From assembly GCA_029855935.1 (NCBI GenBank), contig JAGSHN010000027.1:1-64000 (forward strand): a stretch of 64,000 bases of DNA, read 5' to 3'. This DNA is from Candidatus Thorarchaeota archaeon. GTDB lineage: Archaea; Asgardarchaeota; Thorarchaeia; Thorarchaeales; Thorarchaeaceae. Below are positions 56,401 to 64,000 of the stretch, in pieces; the stretch's first letter is position 1; each line of letters begins with the position of its first letter. A program made the translations under genes and the position numbers. The notes under the pieces are model-generated. The model searched no databases and was not told the origin of the DNA. It worked only from the letters and a program-made list of their open reading frames with translations.

Positions 56401-59400
56401 TCGTAGTCCGCAAACTCGATCAGTGCAGTGGCGTTGTACATGATGTCTGCGGGCGGCGTGGAGACCACTGCAACTTGCGAGGGGCGTCCCGTGATGGTCG
56501 CCTCCGTGGTGGTTGTGGAATTAGAATAGTACGGTGCAGTGTCACCCCAGTAGAACTGAACCTCGATGGGGTGACCCTCGACTAGAACAGAGGTTAGTAT
56601 CGTGGAGTTCAAGGAGATACGGTATCCGGTAGCAGTTAGGCTGAGGGCGTAGTCACCTGCGGAGAGCGGTATGTGAGATGCACCGTGAAACAGCAACAAG
56701 ACATCCTTGCTGAGAGTGACAGACGAACCGTCCAGACCGTCCGTCGCAGCCACAACAAAGGTGACATTGTTGAGAAACGGCGTGTTGAGAGGCGACCTCA
56801 CCACAGACAGGTGGAGGGGACGTCTTGATACCTCGATGGCCACAGAGAGCGTTCTCTCGAGGTAGTAGGGCTGTCCGGTGTAGTTCGCCACTATGTCGAT
56901 TGTGTATGAGCCGAAATTCCCAAGGGCCTGTGTCGAGATTCTCACACGATATCGTCCAGAACCGAGATAGTCAACCCAGTAGTTCACGCCCAACTGGAGC
57001 CCCGTTGCTGCAGTCGTACAGGAGGCATAGATCGATGCGCCAGCGATGCCGACATTCGTTGTGTCATCGAAGTAGAAGACTGTGACGTTGGCCTGCGTGA
57101 GATACGGCGCGGGACCCGGCAGCTCGCTTGTGAGCTGAGTCCTGCGTTGGACCACTGTCAGATAGAATGAGTCTGTGGCGTTCTCACAGTAGCGCGTCCC
57201 ACCATAGGTGATGCTGACATTGATGAGGTAGGTTCCCAGCTGACCGAAGGCACTCGTATTGAGAACCAGCGTGTATGTACCGTCAGCATTGTCCTCGACC
57301 GAGTAGTAGTCTTTCAACCAGGAGTCAAGCGTGAGATTGCCACCGTTCATTCCCGCGGTTGAGTAGTCATCGAGATCCCTATAGGTGAACAGCAGGGTGA
57401 GATTCGCGGCAAACTGAACGGACGTGTAGCTACCGTGCACAAGCTCTGTGTGGCGGTATCTCACGGTTATCGGTACCTCTACAGAGGTCCGGTTTTGGTA
57501 GTAAGGTGTGCCGACCCAAGTTATGTTGATGTGGAACACGCGAGTCCCTGGTGCCCAGGACGAGGTGTCTATCTCCAGATAGAACTCACCTGTTGCGTCG
57601 CCGCCGTAGTATAGTGTGTACGTCACAGCCTCAACAATCTCGATGTGCAGGCTTGAGGAGTTGAGAATCGGAGCGCCAGTGAGCGAGTCACGATACGTGA
57701 GGGTGAGATTGACCAGCTCGTCGTACGGTGTCACGGGCAACGGCGTCCACTCAACGGTCGTCTGTCTCTGTGTGGCACGCACTGTGACAATCAGAGTCTT
57801 GTTCTCGTACAACGGTAGAGCGCCCTTTGTCCAGTTGAACCATACCTCAAGGTCGCAGGATATTGGCCCACTGAGGAAGGCCGAGTCGAACTCGAACCAG
57901 TACTCACCCGGTTGATTGTCGGGGTCGACCTCGTAGATCATCATCTTTGACTGATCAAGGGACTGGCCGGGTGTGAGCACGGTCACAGTGATATGGACAT
58001 TTCCTGCATACGAACCCGTCGAGTTGACGATGCCAGTCTGTGCGCCGACATCGTAATAGACCAGCGAGAAGGTGATGTTCTCATCATACGGCGTCATAAC
58101 AGGGTTCACACCGATGAAGAGCTCGGCCGGGGTGGCTGTCACGACCACGGCGACCTCATCAAGATAGAGCGTCTCGTTGGTGTACTTCTCAGTGGGTCCT
58201 GTCCAGTTGGCGTGGATTGTCACGTTCTTTCCGCCAATCGAGCCCCACGAGTCAGCAGGGATGAGGACCAAGTACTCTCCCGGTGCGGAACCGTTGGTGA
58301 CGGTGTACGGCAACGAGGGGATGTCCGCGACTGCATAGATATAGACATAGTAACCTGTGGCGGAGCCGTTCTCTATCCCAACCTCCGCATCGACATCCCA
58401 GTACATCACTCTGATCTCAATCGTCCCCGTGTAGGGTGTGGGTTCAACCGGATTGACAAGATACAGCGATGTCAGATGCGTCCTCAGTTCGAGTTCAATA
58501 TAGAATGTATGGTTCTGAACACCGCCCTGCTCCACATCCACCTGCACCGTGTACAACCCGAGCGTGTCAGTGTCGACAGAGTAGATTGAGATGTTGTACT
58601 CGCCAGGAGTGGACGTCTCGACGACGGTGTAATGACCGTGTGAGCCAGTCCAGTTCAGCGTGAAGGCGCTCTCTGCACCTGATATTGGGAGGTTGTGGTC
58701 GGTGTCCCGATACGTGACCGTAAATGATGCGACGTAGCCAACCGGTAGAGAGAGATGACTTGTTGAGGGGGACGCCGACGTGAACAGCTCTCGAACCTGA
58801 ACAGACAGCTCAATCGTTCTGCGCTCCACAAAGTCCTTTGACGCCGTTATCTGGACCACGTACGTCGCCAGTGGGGCGGTACTCGTGTCGAGCGACAGTG
58901 TGTAGTAGCCCGGATTCCCTGCCTGTGGAGTGACCGTGTAGGTGCCGAGTGTCCAATTGCAGGTTATCGTGGCCCCAGTGATGCCGTTACTCCTCTGATC
59001 CTCGTAGTACAATGTGAGGTCAGCCGAATATCCCTTTGGAACATCGATGCCCGGCGCGTCGGGTGAGAGCAAGTCACTCAAGTAGATCACATTGATAGTA
59101 AAGGTGGCCGAAACGGAATCGTAGTATCCCTTTGTCCATTGCAGGGCCACGTCGTATTGCCCATTGGATGCCAAGAGCGATGTGTTCAACGCAATGTTGT
59201 ACTCGCCAGTACCGAGGTCATTCATAGTACCCGACCCGGCCGCCCAGCTGTATGCCATCACACCCTCTGGGAGAAGTTCGCCGTTGTCCGAGTCGTTGAC
59301 TCGCACCTGGAGAAGAACGACATCGCCATAGGTCACGTTGACACTCCACGTCGTGCGACCCTCAACAGGATATGTCACAGACATGACGGTACCGTGCTGG

Positions 59401-62120
59401 ATGCTGAAGCCTCGCCTGAAGTACCCAACATTATGGATCTCTCCTGCGGACGCGCTGTCGTTGACGAAGGCCTGGACCTCCCACGGGCCAACTGAGGCGT
59501 TGTAGGCTCCCAGAGTCACGGTGTCCGTCACCGCATATCCGTTCGAGTCAACCGTTGCAACCATTGAAGTCCACGGATTTCCGAGCGGGTCGTATATCGT
59601 GAAGCCAACAATGTCGTTGGCGTAGGCTGGGGACAGCGTGGCTCTGAACCGTGTGACATCATTGGCACGAAACGTCCTGGTGCGCACCCACGCCGAACCG
59701 TCCCAGACCTCAAGGTCGCTTATCATATTCGGTGACCAGCCCTTCAGATACCAGAAGCCGTTCTGAGCGGTGGTGGTCACCTCGAAGGCTGACACATTCA
59801 GAAGCCCATCTCCCGGGTCTCCATAGCTCCATCCATACGTCAGGTTCGTGTATCTGTCAGTGGGCTGCCCCACGTGATCGATGTCACGGTTGAGCGGAAT
59901 TGACACGTTGAAGAAGAACTTGGGCTCATAACCACCGGGAACAGCTGCGTAGTGGTTTGTTTCCCAGCGGACCGCCGTAGCATTCTCGACGTAGTAGCTG
60001 TCACCCGATGCGAAGTTGGCTGTGTTGTAGACCGTATCGAGGCCATACCTGCGAGCATATGCCGTTACACTCGCATCCATTGTAACCCGAACCTCAAGAT
60101 TCGGGACCGGAGGCAGTGGGACCGGGGTCCACGTGAAGTTCGCATAGGCCTTACCCTTGGTCCACGGCGTCGGTGGACGATACGTGACAACGCCCTCGCC
60201 ATACACCGGGGTCGAGCCCTGCATCACGTTCTGAACAGGAACTCCGTCCATCGTCAGGTTGACCTGCTCTGGAGTGGCCTTGGCCTTGATGTACAGGACT
60301 ATGTTGTCGAACCGACCCTCGGGCAAGATATCATTATATCGATACCACTCCTTTTGTGTGACCCTCAGGCCTATCATCAGGGGAACGTTCGGCAGCGACA
60401 GGGATGTGTAGTCCACCGGCACCAAGCCCGTGGAGTACCACGTGTTATCATCAGCGATGTAGTCGAACTTGGAACTCCAGAGATAGGAGCCGCCGTAGTC
60501 GGGATCGCCGACAGAGACGAAGAGCTCGAAGAAGCCGGTCATATACGATCCCCATCCGCGGCAGTCAGCATAGTAATCGAGCATGAGGCCGGCCCACGTG
60601 ACCTCCCCACGATTGATTGTCAGATCCTGTCGGACGTACGCCTTCTCACCCGGGCTATACCAGAAGCCGTACAGGCCAGAGACCGGGTCGGAGTGATAGT
60701 ATCCTCCAATCTGAGCGATGATCGCCCCGTCTCCAGCGGCGTGTCCATTCGGGGACCAGGTGATAGACGTGCGAGATGTGCCATCGCGTTCGACTGTATA
60801 CACGTAGCCACTGGCGTTCACGGCAACTCCATAGATGAATCTGAACTGGGCGTTTCCTGTGCCATCGCCACCCCAACGTCCCGAGTACGAACCAGTCTGT
60901 GTAAAGTACTGCACACGGTCGTTGCCCATGTCAGCCACGTAGATGGTACCATCAGAGGCAACATCAACGTCAGCAGGATCTCGGAAGGACCCTGCCGATC
61001 CACTACCAGCGAAGCTTCCGCCCGAACCGACAAGGCTGAGGTAGGTCCCCTGATAATTGAACCTCTGAACCCTGTTGTATGTGCTGTCGACAACAATTAC
61101 CTCATCATTGTTTGGATTGACGCCAATTCCCGTTGGGGCGTTGAACTGACCAGTACCAGTCCCCTGAGAGCCCCAAGAGCCTACAAAGTTGTAGTTAGAG
61201 TCAAAGTACTGGACACGGTCATTGCCCATGTCCGTGACATAGATGTATCCGTTGACGCTACCTACCGCCACGTCAACCGGACCGTGGAATTGACCGTTGC
61301 CCGTACCGGGACTGCCAAATTCTGCAATGAAACTACCAGAGGAGTCGAAGACTTGGATTCTGTCGTTACCGTGGTCCACAACATACACGTGGCCCGAGGA
61401 GTCCACATCGATGCCGAGCGGTCTGTCGAACTGACCCTGACCTGTGCCGAATGATCCCCACTGTGTGACGAAGTTTCCTGAGGCATCAAAGACCTGAATG
61501 CGATGGTTGTCAGTGTCCGCGACGTACACATACCCAGAGGAGTTGATTGATATGCCCCACGGATTGAGGAACTGTGAGGAGGAGGATCCGCGGGATCCCC
61601 ACTGACCCTGATAGTTGCCCGTAGAGGTGAAGAACTGAACACGGCTGTTGCCCTGAAAGCCGCTCACTGTCCGGTTTGTCCGGAAGGTCCAGTCGTCCTC
61701 GTTGGCGAACCCGTAGTTGACCACCCAGCTCCTGTTCTCCGCTATGTTGCTCACTCTCGACGTGACCTGATACGACTCCCAACCAGAGCCCACGGGGACT
61801 GTCCGCACGGCTGTACTTCTCGCCTGCGTGCTCGGGTCGTAGACCATACCAATGTCCGAGAAGACATCTGTCCGATTACCGTACTCGGCCACGGACAGAG
61901 GGTCCCCTACGCCTGTCACCGAGGTGGGCGCCGTTGAGATCACGTATTTGTAGAGGACCTCATCAGGACCTACCTCCACATACTGACCATCTCCGACCTC
62001 GACCATTCTTGGTCCGGCAGAACTCTGCTGGCTGGCAGGCGGGAGGGGCATGCTTGTCAGGACCGACAACACAAGGGGCACGAATACCAGCACCAGGCTC
62101 AGGCTCCGAACTCTCTTCAT
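53436..62120 (-). CDS. Giant Ig-repeat surface receptor A with inserted NHL propeller
   Basis: A 2894-residue type I membrane protein, upstream paralogue of the gene at 45694-53430. The ATG at 62120 (MKRVRSLSLVLVFVPL, signal peptide) has CGGAGGT about 8 bases upstream. Order: N-terminal domain, a six-bladed NHL propeller (residues about 147-446, with repeats such as GIDVDSSGHVYVVDHGNDR), the rest of the jelly-roll domain, 17 Ig-like domains colinear with those of the paralogue, a membrane helix, and a cytoplasmic tail of about 185 residues. The tail has the motifs SVPPLVRKIRHM, PVRDRRTMILDMMNE, MRPSERAGFLREVI and IEPDEVDLIVEQAK. The propeller is absent from the paralogue and accounts for the length difference of about 316 residues. 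Probable adhesion or recognition protein; partners unknown. Confidence 0.92.
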   Translation of the reverse strand: MKRVRSLSLVLVFVPLVLSVLTSMPLPPASQQSSAGPRMVEVGDGQYVEVGPDEVLYKYVISTAPTSVTGVGDPLSVAEYGNRTDVFSDIGMVYDPSTQARSTAVRTVPVGSGWESYQVTSRVSNIAENRSWVVNYGFANEDDWTFRTNRTVSGFQGNSRVQFFTSTGNYQGQWGSRGSSSSQFLNPWGISINSSGYVYVADTDNHRIQVFDASGNFVTQWGSFGTGQGQFDRPLGIDVDSSGHVYVVDHGNDRIQVFDSSGSFIAEFGSPGTGNGQFHGPVDVAVGSVNGYIYVTDMGNDRVQYFDSNYNFVGSWGSQGTGTGQFNAPTGIGVNPNNDEVIVVDSTYNRVQRFNYQGTYLSLVGSGGSFAGSGSAGSFRDPADVDVASDGTIYVADMGNDRVQYFTQTGSYSGRWGGDGTGNAQFRFIYGVAVNASGYVYTVERDGTSRTSITWSPNGHAAGDGAIIAQIGGYYHSDPVSGLYGFWYSPGEKAYVRQDLTINRGEVTWAGLMLDYYADCRGWGSYMTGFFELFVSVGDPDYGGSYLWSSKFDYIADDNTWYSTGLVPVDYTSLSLPNVPLMIGLRVTQKEWYRYNDILPEGRFDNIVLYIKAKATPEQVNLTMDGVPVQNVMQGSTPVYGEGVVTYRPPTPWTKGKAYANFTWTPVPLPPVPNLEVRVTMDASVTAYARRYGLDTVYNTANFASGDSYYVENATAVRWETNHYAAVPGGYEPKFFFNVSIPLNRDIDHVGQPTDRYTNLTYGWSYGDPGDGLLNVSAFEVTTTAQNGFWYLKGWSPNMISDLEVWDGSAWVRTRTFRANDVTRFRATLSPAYANDIVGFTIYDPLGNPWTSMVATVDSNGYAVTDTVTLGAYNASVGPWEVQAFVNDSASAGEIHNVGYFRRGFSIQHGTVMSVTYPVEGRTTWSVNVTYGDVVLLQVRVNDSDNGELLPEGVMAYSWAAGSGTMNDLGTGEYNIALNTSLLASNGQYDVALQWTKGYYDSVSATFTINVIYLSDLLSPDAPGIDVPKGYSADLTLYYEDQRSNGITGATITCNWTLGTYTVTPQAGNPGYYTLSLDTSTAPLATYVVQITASKDFVERRTIELSVQVRELFTSASPSTSHLSLPVGYVASFTVTYRDTDHNLPISGAESAFTLNWTGSHGHYTVVETSTPGEYNISIYSVDTDTLGLYTVQVDVEQGGVQNHTFYIELELRTHLTSLYLVNPVEPTPYTGTIEIRVMYWDVDAEVGIENGSATGYYVYIYAVADIPSLPYTVTNGSAPGEYLVLIPADSWGSIGGKNVTIHANWTGPTEKYTNETLYLDEVAVVVTATPAELFIGVNPVMTPYDENITFSLVYYDVGAQTGIVNSTGSYAGNVHITVTVLTPGQSLDQSKMMIYEVDPDNQPGEYWFEFDSAFLSGPISCDLEVWFNWTKGALPLYENKTLIVTVRATQRQTTVEWTPLPVTPYDELVNLTLTYRDSLTGAPILNSSSLHIEIVEAVTYTLYYGGDATGEFYLEIDTSSWAPGTRVFHINITWVGTPYYQNRTSVEVPITVRYRHTELVHGSYTSVQFAANLTLLFTYRDLDDYSTAGMNGGNLTLDSWLKDYYSVEDNADGTYTLVLNTSAFGQLGTYLINVSITYGGTRYCENATDSFYLTVVQRRTQLTSELPGPAPYLTQANVTVFYFDDTTNVGIAGASIYASCTTAATGLQLGVNYWVDYLGSGRYRVRISTQALGNFGSYTIDIVANYTGQPYYLERTLSVAIEVSRRPLHLSVVRSPLNTPFLNNVTFVVAATDGLDGSSVTLSKDVLLLFHGASHIPLSAGDYALSLTATGYRISLNSTILTSVLVEGHPIEVQFYWGDTAPYYSNSTTTTEATITGRPSQVAVVSTPPADIMYNATALIEFADYDTSAGIPGATVTVKCLNVTPIQSWVLDLGGGIYEIRVNTSTFGSTGRYHFVFNITSTGSPFYQNKTNVFFSVIVNPVSTSLEVTVPAGVTYYSGDTVILNVNFTNVLTGLGIESATVVTDWTSLYGTSSSIAEVGNGIYHLTIDTSGLTAGVYEFHVNASRHLHYNKTVTADFALSPVPVDLDVTFSPVSIIYGDLVTFNVTLSDLRDASPVTGASVTLKMVGDIYVLTEVGGGLYQVTIRTKLYSAGDYRLTFHSELTNYETRDVDIDIRIGKVPASLVVSIGQSTLTLGQTTELLAYYTVAANGSSIPVGSISFSWAGGSGYLVWNVTTARYEGLLSVPDVPVGSYQLTFQATSTNYGSASSSISIEVREASTELLAFEGITSLSVTYGDTFNLTVYYNNTDLGVPVTEANVTYRIADIEGQMQPATQPGYYTAIVPTANLDVRGWVVTVTASKAAHTPATTQLVVTVLRIPTRIDVLGSGQVEVYYGRNATFRLLFWDTHNDVGVTNATAIYEIGLTQGQLVDLHNGTYVLTINSTIQPASPLAYDIFLAFSRDRYESAFSSVRLVVRPIPTEIRGTTTVDFPVGDDYTVVFTLWDTLNDRPVTNCTAAAIWEFGAVSLVPMGNGSYAFGPEATGIERLEVRSTPYAIRVTMTRGNYSVAEIRSSMTIRLIHTELRVASHPSTFYEGEEFTVTVTYWDLDHDRPLPGAVNSTEGTTLELVSDLNRDLGNGTYVFGFVGPGLNTYEIHIRLSVSDHEAAEYTAVVYTVMTPERQALFTSFGYLAAAILVLSGLAALYIKVLSVPPLVRKIRHMESVLRKGGVPTAAPVRDRRTMILDMMNESVEPVNITKTDEDVAPSTVDVSALDVEALLAELAELVGLTESDIDTLRADLDQMRPSERAGFLREVIRQERARRAKEVAAAPEVEEAAPPEAARALTEEELEQLRQELLGLGIEPDEVDLIVEQAKALTKAEIDALLRQLKGEEE

Positions 62121-62209
62121 CTGACAACCTCCGGGTCGCGCACGCTCGACCTTCGGTATGCCCACAAGGGGCCTCCGCGGTTAGACAATCTTCAACCCGC
62201 CAATCCGCC

Positions 62210-62219
62210 CTAAAAAAGG
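62210..62219 (-). promoter_or_regulatory. Probable TATA box of the Ig-repeat operon
   Basis: CCTTTTTTAG on the minus strand, centred near 62215, predicts transcription from about 62188 and a leader of about 68 bases to the ATG at 62120, including the GGAGG site. Confidence 0.45.
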
Positions 62220-62578
62220 TGCTGCGCGACAGATGGTTCACAAAACAGTCAGGATTGACAAAAAATCGAAACTCTGTGGTGGGCCTGGGAGCATTGCCCA
62301 GAGCAGTGAACGTAGCCGCAGCTTCAATCCACAGACCGGGGGCAGATTCTTCTCGCAATCATCGGCGTGGCGCCCAGTGCGCGACGGCTCCCAGCAACTA
62401 GTCAGGTCATTCGAATAATGTTAGTCTCGATTCCCGGACGGGGGGTTCGAAAAATACTGGGACGTAGAAACCGTCGTGGAGGGCCCACTGATGTATTCTG
62501 GCGATAGGCCGACGTATGGACTGGGCTCACGCCGAATCTCAGGTCAATCTTCTCAGACGCCCTGATGACGCCTAGAAG
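62220..62578. other. Intergenic stretch, no gene seen
   Basis: This separates the protease gene from the Ig-repeat operon. I see no credible coding region or tRNA. A GGGGGTTCGAAA around 62442-62453 resembles a tRNA T-loop, but no matching stem or cloverleaf surrounds it. Confidence 0.5.
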
Positions 62579-64000
62579 CTATGAGGATGGATGTCTACGT
62601 TTTCGCATCACAACAACCAAGACAGCAACGAGGGCAATCGTCCCGGCCGCAGCCGCCACTGGCAAGAGCGGCAGGGGTGAAGGACCCCCAGTTTCGGTGA
62701 CAGACAGGAGGGTCAGAGTGGTGCTGGCCGTGTTCAGGCCCCAGTCCTGAACGTATACGGCAAGAGTCACGAGGTGTGCGGTGGTCGGGACGGCAGGGAG
62801 CAGGCCCGTCCAGAGGGTACCATTGAACGAGAGATCAATCGTGGAGCCTGTCCCATCGATGTCAATCACTGCTTGCACACTGTAGACGCCTGAGAAGTCG
62901 TCATGGGTTGAAACATCAATCTCGGCGCCGTCGTAGAGGTTCGAGATGTTGACCACGATGTCCTCGATCACTGGCGGAGCGGTGTCCACTTTGGAGAAGT
63001 AGAGACGACGAATCCAATGCTTCGCCTTGAGCAACGTGCTGTAGGCGCCCTTCCAGTCCATCCGGTTGAGCTGGCCCAGCGCCTGCAACAGCAGTTCTTC
63101 CGCTCTGTCACGTGCAGTTGCTGTCTCTGGGCGCGGGTTATCACCGATACTGGCCACCTCCTCTGAGAGGTCGCTGGCCACACTCACGTACATCTGATCC
63201 GTGTAGGTGCCCTGTGCCCAGTTCTGCTCGAACGACGAGGTGCCGTTGTGAAATGAGTAATACCCCATCGGTCCATAGTAGAAGTCAGCCGCATAGTGGT
63301 GTACACTCCACGAGTGGCCGAAGCCAATCGCGTGCATGGTCTCGTGAAGCTGTATCGCCGAGACTCCCGCCTTGGGAGTCACGCCGTCAGGGAGATAGTA
63401 TCGCTCCCAAGACTTCCAGATCACAGTCTGACCACCCCCGCCAAGCCCGGTGAAAGTCCTGTTCCCATAGACCATTACCATCTTCTTCTTGATGAATACG
63501 ACCGAGAACACGTTGACATCATACAGCTCCGAGATGTAGTTGGGGCGCATGGTCTGATAGATTGCATTGAAGAGTCCCGCACCATCAACGTAGGTCGTAC
63601 CATCGTCAACCCAGGCGAATTGCCAGAAGAGATTCTTCCACGCGGGATAGTCGTCGATGTCAAGATATTCGACACTGACGTCCCAGTCGATGAACGGTAT
63701 CAGCTCATTCAGGTGAGCAAGCTGTAGGTCGGCACTGGTCACCCACTCGAGGCTCTCTACGCTCACGCCAGCGGCCACATCCATACAGAACACCAGGCAC
63801 TTGACCCGCCCAGATTCAGCATAGGAGGTTGGAATGTGCTGACCTGGAAAGAAGAGATAGGTGACTGGATCGTAGATGTATTCTTGGAGATACGAGTTGA
63901 GCACGATTCTATCGTCCTGCTGCGTCAGGTTGAGGGTCGAGACCAGCTCGTCCATATCATAGAAGGTGTACTGCGGATCGTCATCATATGGGGCCTCGCC
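62579..64000 (-). CDS. Membrane-anchored metzincin-type metalloprotease, N-terminus beyond window
   Basis: 473 residues are visible; the frame is open to the right edge, so the N-terminus and probable signal peptide are missing. The zinc-binding motif HETMHAIGFGH is a perfect HExxHxxGxxH of metzincins, and a methionine in YYGPMGYYSF 21 residues later is a good Met-turn candidate. After the protease domain comes a helical stretch, then one Ig-like domain (VIEDIVVNISNLYDGAEID onward; key residues IVVNI, DGAEI). A C-terminal membrane helix (LLPVAAAAGTIALVAVLVVV) and MRKRRHPSS follow. The catalytic part is therefore outside the cell. It lies upstream of the giant Ig-repeat operon on the same strand, separated by about 460 bases, and could process surface proteins (inference). 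Confidence 0.88.
   Translation of the reverse strand, partial: GEAPYDDDPQYTFYDMDELVSTLNLTQQDDRIVLNSYLQEYIYDPVTYLFFPGQHIPTSYAESGRVKCLVFCMDVAAGVSVESLEWVTSADLQLAHLNELIPFIDWDVSVEYLDIDDYPAWKNLFWQFAWVDDGTTYVDGAGLFNAIYQTMRPNYISELYDVNVFSVVFIKKKMVMVYGNRTFTGLGGGGQTVIWKSWERYYLPDGVTPKAGVSAIQLHETMHAIGFGHSWSVHHYAADFYYGPMGYYSFHNGTSSFEQNWAQGTYTDQMYVSVASDLSEEVASIGDNPRPETATARDRAEELLLQALGQLNRMDWKGAYSTLLKAKHWIRRLYFSKVDTAPPVIEDIVVNISNLYDGAEIDVSTHDDFSGVYSVQAVIDIDGTGSTIDLSFNGTLWTGLLPAVPTTAHLVTLAVYVQDWGLNTASTTLTLLSVTETGGPSPLPLLPVAAAAGTIALVAVLVVVMRKRRHPSS

Noticed and set aside
59952-61454. A 500-codon open frame on the plus strand
   Set aside because: It lies antisense within the NHL region of the giant receptor; its translation is rich in R, V and H without domains, and repetitive coding on the other strand explains it.
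62436-62460. A tRNA-like GGTTCGAAA T-loop
   Set aside because: The flanking bases do not form a T-stem and no acceptor, D or anticodon arm can be drawn.

Overview
This 64 kb window comes from an archaeon. Nearly every transcription unit has an archaeal TATA box (often of the form GCTTAAA) about 25-45 bases before the start codon, and the tyrosyl-tRNA synthetase is of the compact archaeal type. The window opens with a Ras/Arf-like small GTPase in an operon with a longin-like protein. It also encodes a PPP-type protein phosphatase, a NACHT NTPase with HEAT-like repeats and several giant type I surface proteins. Together these point to an Asgard archaeon with moderately high GC (Thorarchaeia/Hermodarchaeia-like is plausible). 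No rRNA or tRNA was seen, so the lineage is inference.

Layout. (1) 1-3992, minus strand: an operon of zinc-ribbon protein, longin-like protein, two paralogous polytopic membrane proteins and a small GTPase. (2) 4073-9694, minus: an Ntn-hydrolase asparaginase, then an ABC exporter (ATPase, double-FtsX permease) with a membrane-anchored extracellular protein. (3) 10183-24919, minus: a two-gene operon of giant surface proteins, one with about 26 thrombospondin-type-3-like calcium repeats and one with FG-GAP/VCBS propeller repeats, ending in a clear hairpin plus T-tract terminator. (4) 25336-28599, minus: an NLR-like protein (helical N-terminus, NACHT NTPase, HEAT-like repeats), divergent from a SatD operon (28930-30023, plus). 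(5) 30172-45541: mostly ordinary metabolic and information genes: a PLP enzyme, an ADP-forming acyl-CoA synthetase alpha subunit, a PIN-domain protein with a coupled membrane protein, a cupin, a LOG-like protein coupled to a PPP phosphatase, a GH38 alpha-mannosidase, a DUF362-UbiA-PHP-flippase operon, and tyrS. (6) 45694-62219, minus: a second giant operon of two colinear paralogues of about 2600 and 2900 residues. Each has 17 Ig-like domains, one transmembrane helix and a conserved cytoplasmic tail; one carries an NHL propeller inserted in its N-terminal domain. (7) 62579-64000, minus: a membrane-anchored metzincin-type protease, cut by the window edge.

The strongest candidates for undescribed biology are the twin Ig-repeat receptors with conserved intracellular tails, the thrombospondin-like/FG-GAP pair, the NLR-like NTPase, and the GTPase operon with its paired membrane proteins. 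Surface contact outside, conserved tails and small GTPases inside is a suggestive arrangement, but the sequence alone does not link these parts functionally.
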